This document shows, one piece after another, positions 36,214-44,624 of a DNA stretch of 64,000 nt. The translations under genes were made by a program, and so were the position numbers. The notes beneath the pieces were generated by a model. The model was not told where the DNA came from and ran no database searches. It saw nothing but the letters and a program-made list of their open reading frames with translations. The first letter of the stretch is position 1. Each line of letters starts with the position of its first letter. Origin of the DNA: Candidatus Delongbacteria bacterium (lineage in GTDB: Bacteria; CAIWAD01). Location of the stretch: NCBI GenBank assembly GCA_041675285.1, contig JBAYTZ010000005.1, positions 186,001 to 250,000 on the forward strand. Reading direction: 5' to 3'.

Positions 36214-37448
36214 CGCCCGCTCCCGACAGCCTGCCCGCCGGCGATCTGGCGGAGGACTTCCGCCGGATGGAGGAGAAGGCGCGCCAGCTGCGCGCCAGCC
36301 TGGACGAACTGCGCGAGATCCAGGCCCTGGCGCGGATCATCCGCAGCACCAGCGCGCCCGAGGAGATCCTCCAGGGGCTGGAGAGCATCCTGGGCCACGT
36401 GCTGCCCGGGCCGGAGCTGGGGCTCTTTCTGCTGGAGGGCGAGGACCTGCTGCCCGTGGGCGATCCCAGCTTGGGCGTGCGCGACACGCTCTACGCCCTG
36501 CAGGAGGACGGCGTGACCGCCTGGGTGCTGCAGGAGCAGCGCCCGATCTCCGTGCCGCGCCTGGACGACGCCACCACGGAGCAGAGTGACCTGCTGGTGC
36601 CCCTGATCGTGATGAGCCAGGGCATCGGCGTGCTGCTGATCCGCTCGCTGCAGCTGGAGGAGGAGCTGACCAACCAGCAGCTCGACCTGGTCTCCTTCGC
36701 CGCCGGCCAGGCGGCCATGGCGCTGGAGAACGCGCGGCTGGTGGCCCACCTGGAGGACAGCCGGCGCCAGCTGCAGGACATGATCGACAGCGCGGGGGAC
36801 CTGATCCTGCTGGTGGACGACGAGGGCCGCATCACCTACGCCAACGCCCAGACCCACTGGCTGGGGGAATCCCGCGAACGCCTGGTGGGCCGCTGCCTGC
36901 CGGAGTTCGTGCTGGACGACGAGCAGCGCGGACGGCTGGAAGAAGCGATCCGGCGCCGCGAGCGCGGCCTGCTGGAGCTGGATCTGCTCAACCCGGCGCT
37001 GGAGATGGAGCCGGCGGCGGCGCAGCTCTCGCTGAGCCCGCTGGCGCCCACCCACCCCAGCGAGGCCACCTGCCTGATCATCCTGCGCGACCTGACCGAG
37101 CGGCGGCGCCTGGAGGAGAAGGCCCGGGAGGCGGAGACCCTGAAGGCCGTGATGCTGGCCGCGGTCACCGTCAACCACGAGATCAACAATCCCCTCACGG
37201 CCATCGTGGGCAACCTGTTCCTCCTGCGCCGGGAGTTGGGCGAGTCGGCCAACCCCCAGCTGCTGCAGCGCATCGACCTGGCCGAGCGCAGCGCGCGCCA
37301 GATCGAGGAGGTGGCCCACCGCCTGGAGCAGGTCAGCGAAGTCCGCCGCGTGCGCTACCTGGGCGAGACGGACATGCTGGACCTGAGCGCCGGAGCGCAG
37401 GGGGAGGAGGCCGGAGCGGCCGCCGAAGAAGAGGAAGAGCGCGCATGA
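36210..37448 (+). CDS. GAF-PAS-DHp protein lacking an ATPase domain
   Basis: A 412-residue protein. After a coiled-coil start (EEKARQLRASLDELREIQ) come a GAF domain (about 40-175), a PAS domain (about 185-300, with DLILLVDDEGRITYANAQT) and a histidine-kinase dimerisation domain with His323 in AVTVNHEINNPLTAIVGN. The protein then ends about 90 residues later in an acidic tail. None of the N, G1 or G2 boxes of a kinase ATPase domain is present and there is no sign of a frameshift, because the next gene starts in a four-base overlap. It could be phosphorylated by another kinase or act as a dimer partner. A gene at 38910 has the same architecture at its end. Confidence 0.88.
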   Translation: MTPAPDSLPAGDLAEDFRRMEEKARQLRASLDELREIQALARIIRSTSAPEEILQGLESILGHVLPGPELGLFLLEGEDLLPVGDPSLGVRDTLYALQEDGVTAWVLQEQRPISVPRLDDATTEQSDLLVPLIVMSQGIGVLLIRSLQLEEELTNQQLDLVSFAAGQAAMALENARLVAHLEDSRRQLQDMIDSAGDLILLVDDEGRITYANAQTHWLGESRERLVGRCLPEFVLDDEQRGRLEEAIRRRERGLLELDLLNPALEMEPAAAQLSLSPLAPTHPSEATCLIILRDLTERRRLEEKAREAETLKAVMLAAVTVNHEINNPLTAIVGNLFLLRRELGESANPQLLQRIDLAERSARQIEEVAHRLEQVSEVRRVRYLGETDMLDLSAGAQGEEAGAAAEEEEERA

Positions 37449-38917
37449 CCAAGCTCCTGATCCCGCTGGTGGCCCTGCTGCTGCTGCCCGCCCACGCGGC
37501 CTGGCTCGAGGGCATCCGCTGGTTCCGCCACGACGCCTTCGTGCGCGTGGTCTTCGACCTCTCCGCGCCCGCCGAGTACCGCGTCTCCGAGCGGCTCTCC
37601 GAGGGCTACGTAGATGTGATCCTCCAGGGCGACCTGACCCGGCGCATGGCCGAGGAGATCGCCATCGACGAAGGCGGCGTGCTGAGCGCGCGCCAGCTGC
37701 GCAAGACCTCCACCTCGCTGACCTGGCGCATCCAGGTCCAGAACATGGCCCGCGTGAAGCACATGTCCGTGGACGAGCAGCCCTACAAGGTGGCGCTCGA
37801 CTTCTACCCGGCGGGCGCCGCGGCCAAGCCCAAGGCCGCCGTGGGCAAGCCGGCCGCGCCACCGGCGGCCAAGGCTGAACACGTCTCCGCCCCGCCGGCT
37901 GTTGGGAAGGCGGCGGCCAAGTCCGCAGCCAAGCCCGCGGTCAAGCCCGCGGCGAAACCGGCCGCGCCGCCCGCGGCCGCCCACGGCAAGACCGCCGCTC
38001 CGCCCAAGCCGGCGGAGGTCAAGCCGGGCGCGCTGGCGGGCGGGACGGGCGAGAGCCGGCTCGAGGGCCTGAAGGCCGACGAGCGGCGCCGGGTCCTGGT
38101 GGGCGAACTGCTGCTCCAGCTGGGGGACAGCGCGGGCGCCATGGCCTATCTGGAGCAGGTGGCCAGCCAGGCCCCGTCCCACGCCTGGACACGCTTCCTG
38201 TTGGCCCAGGCCTACTTGAGCAAGGGCGACCAATACCGGGCCGAGCGCCTGTTGGAGCCGCTGGCCGGCCAGCCGGAGTGGAAATCCCTGCTGGAGTCCG
38301 TCCAGGCGCGCCTGCACCCGCCGGACGCCAAGGGCGTGGTGCCCGGCGGCGACATCTCCGAAGAGGACCTGGCCTACTTCATCGGCGTGCTCCGGCACGG
38401 GGCCGGTCTCAGCACGAAGGATCTTTACGCCAAGGCCGAAGCCGCCCCGGGCACGGGCGGCCGGTCGGCCTTCTCGCTGGCCGTGGCCGGCTCGCTGGGG
38501 CTCTGCGCCGGCCTGTTGGCTTTCCTGGTGCTGGAGTGGCGCCGCCGGCGCCGGCAGCAGGAACTGGACCGCGTGCGGATCCTGAGCGAGGACTCGCCCC
38601 GCCGAGCCGGTGGTGGGTTCGCCATTCAGGAGGAGCGCGATTACAGCGAGGTGGCCCGGCGGGTCCGCGAGGAGCTGGACCAGGTGCTGCACAAGGACCA
38701 CGGCGAGTCGCCGGAGGAGGAGCCCTTCGCCTTCCCGGCCAGCGGCGAGTCGGGCGGCCGCACTTCGGGCCGGGTCTCGCTGGAGGAGCAGGTCTATGAC
38801 TTGGCGGATCAGAAGAAATCCATCGTGGAGATCGCCGAGGAGCTGAACCTGGGGGTGGACGAAGTGCGTCTGCACCTGGAGCTGCGCGAGCAGGCTGGAC
38901 GGATCAGCAATGCCTGA
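37445..38917 (+). CDS. Membrane-anchored AMIN/TPR protein with cytoplasmic HTH-like tail
   Basis: A 490-residue protein. A signal peptide (LLIPLVALLLLPAHAAW) precedes an AMIN-like beta domain (about 20-120: FVRVVFDLSAPAEYRVSE and YKVALDFYPAG). A long Ala/Lys/Pro linker follows (125-200), then tetratricopeptide-like helices (about 215-290). A single membrane helix (FSLAVAGSLGLCAGLLAFLV, about 345-365) and a basic stop-transfer lead to a cytoplasmic tail ending in an HTH-like unit (KKSIVEIAEELNLGVDEVRLHL). Similar HTH ends occur in small proteins of other flagellar operons. AMIN domains localise proteins to the cell wall, so this could link the peptidoglycan to the flagellar pole; that is inference. 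Confidence 0.75.
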   Translation: MTKLLIPLVALLLLPAHAAWLEGIRWFRHDAFVRVVFDLSAPAEYRVSERLSEGYVDVILQGDLTRRMAEEIAIDEGGVLSARQLRKTSTSLTWRIQVQNMARVKHMSVDEQPYKVALDFYPAGAAAKPKAAVGKPAAPPAAKAEHVSAPPAVGKAAAKSAAKPAVKPAAKPAAPPAAAHGKTAAPPKPAEVKPGALAGGTGESRLEGLKADERRRVLVGELLLQLGDSAGAMAYLEQVASQAPSHAWTRFLLAQAYLSKGDQYRAERLLEPLAGQPEWKSLLESVQARLHPPDAKGVVPGGDISEEDLAYFIGVLRHGAGLSTKDLYAKAEAAPGTGGRSAFSLAVAGSLGLCAGLLAFLVLEWRRRRRQQELDRVRILSEDSPRRAGGGFAIQEERDYSEVARRVREELDQVLHKDHGESPEEEPFAFPASGESGGRTSGRVSLEEQVYDLADQKKSIVEIAEELNLGVDEVRLHLELREQAGRISNA

Positions 38918-39803
38918 ACCCCTGGAGCGGCGCGGTCCCGGCCCGGCCGGGGAGGGTCTCGAGGTGCTGCTCGAGATGTCATCGCTGCTGCAGGACTCGC
39001 TCTCAGGCACCGATTCGCTGGCCCCCCTGTTCCAGTTGCTGCGCCGGGTGGTTCCCTACGAGAGCGCCACGCTCTACCAGGTGGACGCGCCGGGCGGACG
39101 GCTGGTCTGCCGCGACCGCGTGGGCGAGAACGCCATCGACCTGATCGACGTGGTGCGCTTCGACATGGGCTTCGGCCTCTCCGCCTGGATCGCCAAACAG
39201 CGCAAGCCCGTGGTGATCCCCAACCTGCGCCGGCGCACGGGCCACGAGCAGCACGACCTGCGCTCCTTCATCGGCCTGCCGCTGGTGGTGGGCGAGCGGT
39301 TGGTGGGCGTGCTGAATTTCGGCCATTCGCGACCGGACGCCTTCCTGGACGTGGAGGCGGACCTGCTGCAGATCCTGGGCAACCAGATCGCCCTCCTGCT
39401 GCACAACCTGGACCTGGTGGCCCGCCAGCAGGCCAGCAACCAGGAACTGAGCGAGCGCAACGCCCGGTTGCGCGAGATGCAAGCCCGGCTGGTGGAGAGC
39501 GAGCGCATCAAGGCCGTGGCGGATCTGGTGGCCGCCATGAACCACGAGATCAACAACCCCCTGACGATCATCTCGGGCCAGGCCGAGTTGCTGGCCCTCC
39601 AGCTGGGGGACCAGGATCCCCAGGTCTCGGCCAAGCTGGCGATCATCCTGCAGCAGGTGCGGCGGCTGGGACGCGTCCTCAGCCTGCTGGCCACGGTGCG
39701 CCGCCACGCCACCACGGAGTATCCCGGCGGCCTGAGCATGCTGGACCTGGAAGCCGTCCAGCCCGCTGACGAGCGTCTGCCGCTGGACACCTTGCCCTCC
39801 TGA
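38910..39803 (+). CDS. GAF-DHp protein lacking an ATPase domain
   Basis: A 297-residue protein overlapping the preceding gene by eight bases. Residues about 20-170 form a GAF domain (LLRRVVPYESATLYQVD, SFIGLPLVVGERLVGVLNFG). A DHp domain follows with His212 in AAMNHEINNPLTIISGQ. As in the protein ending at 37448, there is no ATPase domain: only about 70 residues follow the histidine. Last gene of the flagellar operon. A shared phosphotransfer or dimerisation role with the other truncated kinase is inferred. Confidence 0.88.
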   Translation: MPEPLERRGPGPAGEGLEVLLEMSSLLQDSLSGTDSLAPLFQLLRRVVPYESATLYQVDAPGGRLVCRDRVGENAIDLIDVVRFDMGFGLSAWIAKQRKPVVIPNLRRRTGHEQHDLRSFIGLPLVVGERLVGVLNFGHSRPDAFLDVEADLLQILGNQIALLLHNLDLVARQQASNQELSERNARLREMQARLVESERIKAVADLVAAMNHEINNPLTIISGQAELLALQLGDQDPQVSAKLAIILQQVRRLGRVLSLLATVRRHATTEYPGGLSMLDLEAVQPADERLPLDTLPS

Positions 39804-39929
39804 AAGATCGGGGCCGGCCCGTTGTCCCGCACGCCGGACAGGTGCCAACGAAATCGGCCGAATCCCGCCCTTTCCCGCATCCCAATAGCCTCCCGGCTCG
39901 TTTGGCGCCTTCCATGACGGGGAGGAACC

Positions 39930-41441
39930 ATGCGACATCTGGCTTGGCTGCTGGGGCTCCTGGCCGCCGCTCCGGCCCGGGCGCTCTGCCTGAACGAAGT
40001 GCTGGCCAATCCGGCCGGTTCGGAGTACGAGGACGAGTTCATCGAGCTGTGGCAGGACGACAGCCTGGCCGTGGACCTGACGGGCTGGCGCGTCGGGGAC
40101 GGCACGGCCAGCGACGAGTTGCGGCCCTGGGCGGGCGGCTCCCTGCTGCTGGCGCCGGGCGCGCTGGCCTTGATCCTCGATTCCGGCCACCAGGGCGCCT
40201 ATCTGGGCGAGTTGCCACCGGGCACGCTGCTGCTGGGCGTGCCGGACGGCGCGCTGGGCTCGGGGGGCCTCTCCAATTCCAGCCCGGAGGAACTCCAGCT
40301 GCTGGACGCGGCGGGCTCCCTCGTGGACCGGGTCTGGACCCGGCCCGAACTGCCCGAGGGCCGCAGCCTGGAGCGGCGGGAGTCCGGCCGGGACTGCCCG
40401 GACTGCTGGCACGAATCCCGCATGGACGGGGGCACGCCCGGCCGGCCCAACAGCGTGCGCCGGCGCGACGACGAACTGCAGATCCGCGCTCTGGACGCCG
40501 CCGGCCTGGACCTGGAGGCCAGCGGCCGGTTGGGCTTCCACGGCCGGCTGGACATCCGGGCCGGGGTGGCGCCCTGTCTCGACAGCCTGGAGCTGCCGCT
40601 GGAGCTGGAAGCGGGCGCCGTCCGGCGCATTCCGTGGCCGAACCTGCCGCTGCCCGGACAGAACCCGCTGCGGCTGGAGGCCCGGCCCGGGACGGACGAG
40701 GTCCAGCTGCTGCTGGACACGCTGGGTTGGCGCACGCCCGCGCCGGGCGAGCTGTTCATCGAAGCCCTGCAGCCCGGCGGGACGGACTGGCTGCAGTTGC
40801 GCTCCGGCGGGTGTCCTTGTCGACTGGACGGGCTGCGCCTGACGGGACGCTCCTTCGCCCTGACCCTGAGCGGCGAACTGCCCGCCGGCGGACGCCTGTT
40901 GCTGGGCGCGCAGCCGCCCGTCTGTCCGGATCCGCCGGTGGACGGACGCTCCCTCAGTTTGGGGCTGGCGGCGGGAGTGGAGTTGACGGGACCGGCGGGA
41001 CAGCCGCTGGACGGCGCGGCTTGGCCGCCACCCGGGGCGGAGGCCTGGCCCTGGCGCCGGCTGGATCCCGCCCGCGCCGGCGACGACCCGGGCAACTGGC
41101 GCGCCGCCCCGGGCCTGCAGCCCGGCTGCACACCGGCGGACTGGCCCGCGCCGCCCCAGGCACCGGCGGACTGGTGGGTCTCGAGCGCCCGGCTCTGCCC
41201 GGGGGACGGGCCGGAGGGCTGTTGGGTGGTCGAAGCCGGCCCGCGGATTCCCGCTGCCTGGACCTGCGAGATCTGGACCTTGGAGGGCCGGCTGCGGGCC
41301 CGCTTCCCGGTCCGGGCGACCCGGCTGGTCTGGGATGGCCGCGACGAAGCTGGCCGGGTGCTGGAAACCGGACTCTACCTGGTCCGTCTGTCCGGCGGCG
41401 GGCGCGAGCAGCTGCACGCGCTGGCCCTCCACCGACCTTGA
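39930..41441 (+). CDS. Secreted lamin-tail-domain protein
   Basis: A 503-residue protein with GGGAGGAA before its ATG and a signal peptide (HLAWLLGLLAAAPARA). Residues about 20-145 match the lamin-tail domain: LCLNEVLANPAGSEYEDEFIEL, DLTGWRVGDGTAS, and a GLSNSSPEELQLLDAAG end. A second, weaker copy may lie at about 270-400 (ELFIEALQPGGTDWLQLRSGG). The last 65 residues (CEIWTLEGRLRARF, VWDGRDEAGRVLETGLYLVRL) are a FlgD-Ig-like end similar to the sorting domains here but without PNPFNP. Surface or secreted by inference; function unknown. Confidence 0.8.
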   Translation: MRHLAWLLGLLAAAPARALCLNEVLANPAGSEYEDEFIELWQDDSLAVDLTGWRVGDGTASDELRPWAGGSLLLAPGALALILDSGHQGAYLGELPPGTLLLGVPDGALGSGGLSNSSPEELQLLDAAGSLVDRVWTRPELPEGRSLERRESGRDCPDCWHESRMDGGTPGRPNSVRRRDDELQIRALDAAGLDLEASGRLGFHGRLDIRAGVAPCLDSLELPLELEAGAVRRIPWPNLPLPGQNPLRLEARPGTDEVQLLLDTLGWRTPAPGELFIEALQPGGTDWLQLRSGGCPCRLDGLRLTGRSFALTLSGELPAGGRLLLGAQPPVCPDPPVDGRSLSLGLAAGVELTGPAGQPLDGAAWPPPGAEAWPWRRLDPARAGDDPGNWRAAPGLQPGCTPADWPAPPQAPADWWVSSARLCPGDGPEGCWVVEAGPRIPAAWTCEIWTLEGRLRARFPVRATRLVWDGRDEAGRVLETGLYLVRLSGGGREQLHALALHRP

Positions 41442-41561
41442 ACCACCGGCGTCGGTCTCTGCCAAGGCGAAATCCAAGGCCAGCCCCCATCGCCGCCCGG
41501 CCCAGTTGGCCCCGGCCCCCGATTTCCTCATCTTGGGCCAACGGAAGGAGAACCAGCCGGC

Positions 41562-42140
41562 GTGGATGAACAGGAACTGATCCGACGGGCCCAGGCGGGA
41601 GACCAGCAGGCGTTCGAAGGTTTGATGCGCCTGTACCAGCGGCGGGTCATGGGCCTGATCCGCTCCTTCGTGCGCAACGCGGATGACGCCCAGGACGTGT
41701 TCCAGGACGTGTTCTTGCGGGTCTGGCTGGGACTGGCCCGCTTCCGGCTGGAATCCAGCTTCTACACTTGGTTGTACCGTATCACGGTCAACCGCTGCCT
41801 GACCTGGCACGACCAGCGCGGTCGCCGGGAAAACCTGCACGCCACTCCCCTGGAAAGCATGGACGACGACGAGGACTGGCTGGAGCGCACCATCCATCTC
41901 CAGGGCGTGCGCGAGGAATCAGACTGGCCCCTGGGCAAGGCCGAGCTGTTGCGAAAAATCTGGCACGCCGTTGAAACCTTGAACCCAAAACAGCGACTGA
42001 TCTTCTGCCTTCGCTACCAGCACGGGTTGCAGGTGAAGGAGATTTCAGAAGTCTTCGATATGCCGGATGGAACGGTGAAAATTCTCGCGTTCCGGGCCAT
42101 CCGCCAGATCCGAGCCAAGCTCAAGGACCAGTTGGAATGA
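41562..42140 (+). CDS. ECF-type RNA polymerase sigma factor
   Basis: A 192-residue protein starting at GTG 41562 with GAAGGAG some 13 nt upstream. Region 2: FEGLMRLYQRRVMGLIRSFV and DAQDVFQDVFLRVWLGLARF. Region 4: LNPKQRLIFCLRYQHGLQVKEI and DMPDGTVKILAFRAIRQIRAKL. It is followed with a four-base overlap by a membrane anti-sigma-type gene, the usual ECF arrangement. The following envelope genes are likely its targets or co-regulated. Confidence 0.95.
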   Translation: MDEQELIRRAQAGDQQAFEGLMRLYQRRVMGLIRSFVRNADDAQDVFQDVFLRVWLGLARFRLESSFYTWLYRITVNRCLTWHDQRGRRENLHATPLESMDDDEDWLERTIHLQGVREESDWPLGKAELLRKIWHAVETLNPKQRLIFCLRYQHGLQVKEISEVFDMPDGTVKILAFRAIRQIRAKLKDQLE

Positions 42141-43015
42141 ACCGCACCACGCCTCCGGCGGAGCAGGACTGGATCGACCACCTCGACGGCAGGCTGGAAG
42201 GGCCGCGGCGACTGGCGTTCGAGGCCTGGCTGGCAGAACATCCGGAAGACGCTCGGGAGCTGGAAGACCTGCGCTCGCTGGATGCCGACCTGGTTCTCAT
42301 ACCGCTGCCCGAGCTCTCGGAGGCCGAACTCGATCAGGCCCGGGCGCGCGTGCTGGCGGCCCTGCCGGGCCGTGCCCCGGCTGCGGTGGTGGCCCCGGCG
42401 CCCAGCCTGTTGGTGCGCCTGAGCCGGCTGGCCTGGCTGCCCGCGGCGGCGGCGGCCCTGGTCATCGGCGTGGTGTTGGGGCGCGGTCCGCTCCAGGCAC
42501 CGGGCGAGCCGCTCAGTTCGGCCCTGATCGACGGCCGCAACGACGAGTTGCGCACCGTGGACGGCGCGCCGGTGACCGATGGGGGCTCCCCCCTCCAGCG
42601 CCAGTTGGACATCCAGGATCTGGATGTGGACCGCAACCAAAGCGTGCGGATCCGCCTGAAGGAGACCAACTCCTACGAGATCAACGGTCGCACCACGGAC
42701 CTCGAAGTGCAAAACACCTTGAGCTACATCGTGCGCAACGACCGGGATCCCAAGCGGCGCCAGACCGCCATCCAGCTCTTGGAGACGCACTGCCAGGGCG
42801 AGGACGTCTGTCAGGTCCTGGTGTACGCCATGACTCAGGATCCCGTCGCCGACGTGCGCCGCGAGGCGGCCCTGGCGCTCAAGGACGATCAACAGAACAC
42901 CATGGTGCGGCAGTCCTATATCAAAATGTTGGTGGAAGATCCGTCTCCCGCGCTGCGTCAGCTGGCCCAGGGCATCCTGGCCCAGGGCGGCGGCCCGGAG
43001 GTCGTGGGACGCTAG
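42137..43015 (+). CDS. Membrane anti-sigma-type protein with HEAT-repeat end
   Basis: A 292-residue protein. The N-terminus (DWIDHLDGRLEGPRRLAFEAWLAEHPED) has the helical layout of an anti-sigma domain but lacks the His-Cys-Cys zinc ligands. One membrane helix lies at about 97-115 (LAWLPAAAAALVIGVVLG). The last 90 residues form HEAT-like helical pairs (RDPKRRQTAIQLLETHCQ, DPVADVRREAALALKDD). It should hold the ECF sigma factor at the membrane until a signal arrives. The outer HEAT domain is a plausible sensor, by inference. Confidence 0.85.
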   Translation: MNRTTPPAEQDWIDHLDGRLEGPRRLAFEAWLAEHPEDARELEDLRSLDADLVLIPLPELSEAELDQARARVLAALPGRAPAAVVAPAPSLLVRLSRLAWLPAAAAALVIGVVLGRGPLQAPGEPLSSALIDGRNDELRTVDGAPVTDGGSPLQRQLDIQDLDVDRNQSVRIRLKETNSYEINGRTTDLEVQNTLSYIVRNDRDPKRRQTAIQLLETHCQGEDVCQVLVYAMTQDPVADVRREAALALKDDQQNTMVRQSYIKMLVEDPSPALRQLAQGILAQGGGPEVVGR

Positions 43016-43023
43016 GAGGGGTT

Positions 43024-44607
43024 ATGAGCGATTGGAAAGGCCGCGTCTGGCTGGGCACCCTGCTGTCCCTGGTACCGGCCTGCCAGGCCGCCCAGAGTCA
43101 CTTTCTGAAGGACGTGCAGGTGCAGGCGGGCGACACGCTGGCGGGCGACCTGTCCATCTACCGAGGCAACCTGACGGTGCAGGGCGTGGTGGACGGCAAC
43201 GTCGTGGTCATGCTGGGGGACTGCCGGCTGGAGCCGGGGGCGCAGATCACCGGGAATCTGGCGGTGGTGCAGGGCCAGCTGAGCCTGGACAACCCCGAGC
43301 AGGTGAGCGGGCGGATCTCCCAGCGGGATTTCCTCAAGGCCGCCCAGGCGGAATCCTCCAGTCCCTTCGAAATGGAAGGCCAACCGCTGGAAGGCGAGTC
43401 GGACGAAGAGGCCGGGGATTGGGACGACGACTCCGGCGCCGAGGCCAGCCGACCCCGCCACGTCTGGGAGTCCGAGGACGACACGGACCTCTTCCTCTCG
43501 TTCAACCGGGTGGCCGGCCTGCAATTGGGCCTGCAACTGGCCTCGGGGCGCAGCCCGCTGCTGCCCAATAAATTCGCCGACCTGACGGGCTACGCCGCCT
43601 GGGCCTTCGGTTCCAAGCGGCCGGAGTGGCGGGTGAAACTGCGGCGCAAGTTGCTGGACAGCCCCAACCTCTACCTGGCCGCGGGGGCCCATCGCCTGAC
43701 GGACACCCAGGACGGCTGGATGCTGAGCAGCATGGAGAATTCCCTGGCGGGCTGGCTCCTGCAGCTGGACTACCGGGACTATTACGACAACCGCGGCTAC
43801 ACGGGGGAACTGGGCGCCTTCCTGTTCGACGGTCTGCTGCACGCCAACGCGGGCTTCTTCCGCGAGAGCTACGAGCCCATGGACGTGGGGACCCAGTGGT
43901 CCTGGTCGCGGGCCGACCGGGTCTACCGGCCCAACCTGTATTCGGCGGGCTTGGGCTACATGGGCAGCGACAACCAGGGTCTGCGCGGCGGGCTGGATCT
44001 TTGTCTCTGGCGCGAAGCCGAACAGCTGGAGAACGAGGCCTGGCAGAAGGGCGCGGGCTTGACCGTGACCTATGAGAAGGGCCTGGACGGCAACGGCTAC
44101 GACTGGAGTTACGAGCGCATGCTGGGCAACCTGCGCTTCGCCCTGCCCCTCAGCCGGCAGAAGTTCGAACATCTAAGCGGCCGGCTTTTGGTGGGTTCGC
44201 TGAGCGGGCACGCCCCCGAGCAATACCAGTTCCGGCTGGGTGGCCCCGACGCCCTGCCTGGCTTTCGCAGCAAGTCCATCGACGGACTGGGCGCGGACGA
44301 CCACCAGGACCGAGTCAGCCTGGATCTGGCGGGCGGCGGCCAGGCCATGGTGCTCTTCAGCCTGGAGAACCGCTTCTCGGGCGAAGCCCTGGACTTCTGG
44401 CCCCTCTCCTCGCTGGACCTGCTGCTGATGGCCGACGTGGGGCAGATCGCCCCGGGTCTGGACGAGCTCGACAACGACGAGTACCGCTCCGACGTGGGCA
44501 TCGGCGTCTCGGACGAGGACGACGACTTCCGCCTGGCCATGTTCCGCGCCACCGACTCGGGCGCCGCGGACTGGCGCCTGCTTTTCCGCATTCAGCGACG
44601 CTTCTAG
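43024..44607 (+). CDS. Bactofilin-like domain fused to an outer-membrane beta-barrel
   Basis: A 527-residue protein with GGAGGGG upstream. A signal peptide (LGTLLSLVPACQA) precedes a short right-handed beta-helix like polymer-forming cytoskeletal proteins (VQVQAGDTLAGDLSIYRGNL, QGVVDGNVVVMLGDC). An acidic linker follows (about 115-155), then about 350 residues of alternating strands. Within the barrel YQFRLGGPDALPGFRSK is like the conserved RGF region of Omp85/BamA-type barrels, and the protein ends in Phe, as outer-membrane barrels usually do. It has no POTRA domains. Role unknown; it may be an envelope-stress or assembly protein controlled by the neighbouring ECF factor. Confidence 0.75.
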   Translation: MSDWKGRVWLGTLLSLVPACQAAQSHFLKDVQVQAGDTLAGDLSIYRGNLTVQGVVDGNVVVMLGDCRLEPGAQITGNLAVVQGQLSLDNPEQVSGRISQRDFLKAAQAESSSPFEMEGQPLEGESDEEAGDWDDDSGAEASRPRHVWESEDDTDLFLSFNRVAGLQLGLQLASGRSPLLPNKFADLTGYAAWAFGSKRPEWRVKLRRKLLDSPNLYLAAGAHRLTDTQDGWMLSSMENSLAGWLLQLDYRDYYDNRGYTGELGAFLFDGLLHANAGFFRESYEPMDVGTQWSWSRADRVYRPNLYSAGLGYMGSDNQGLRGGLDLCLWREAEQLENEAWQKGAGLTVTYEKGLDGNGYDWSYERMLGNLRFALPLSRQKFEHLSGRLLVGSLSGHAPEQYQFRLGGPDALPGFRSKSIDGLGADDHQDRVSLDLAGGGQAMVLFSLENRFSGEALDFWPLSSLDLLLMADVGQIAPGLDELDNDEYRSDVGIGVSDEDDDFRLAMFRATDSGAADWRLLFRIQRRF

Positions 44608-44624
44608 GCAAAAGGAGGCCGGCA

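Noticed and set aside
39003..41897. A 964-residue antisense frame over the GAF-DHp and lamin-tail genes
   Set aside because: It crosses three real plus-strand genes and has no domain content.
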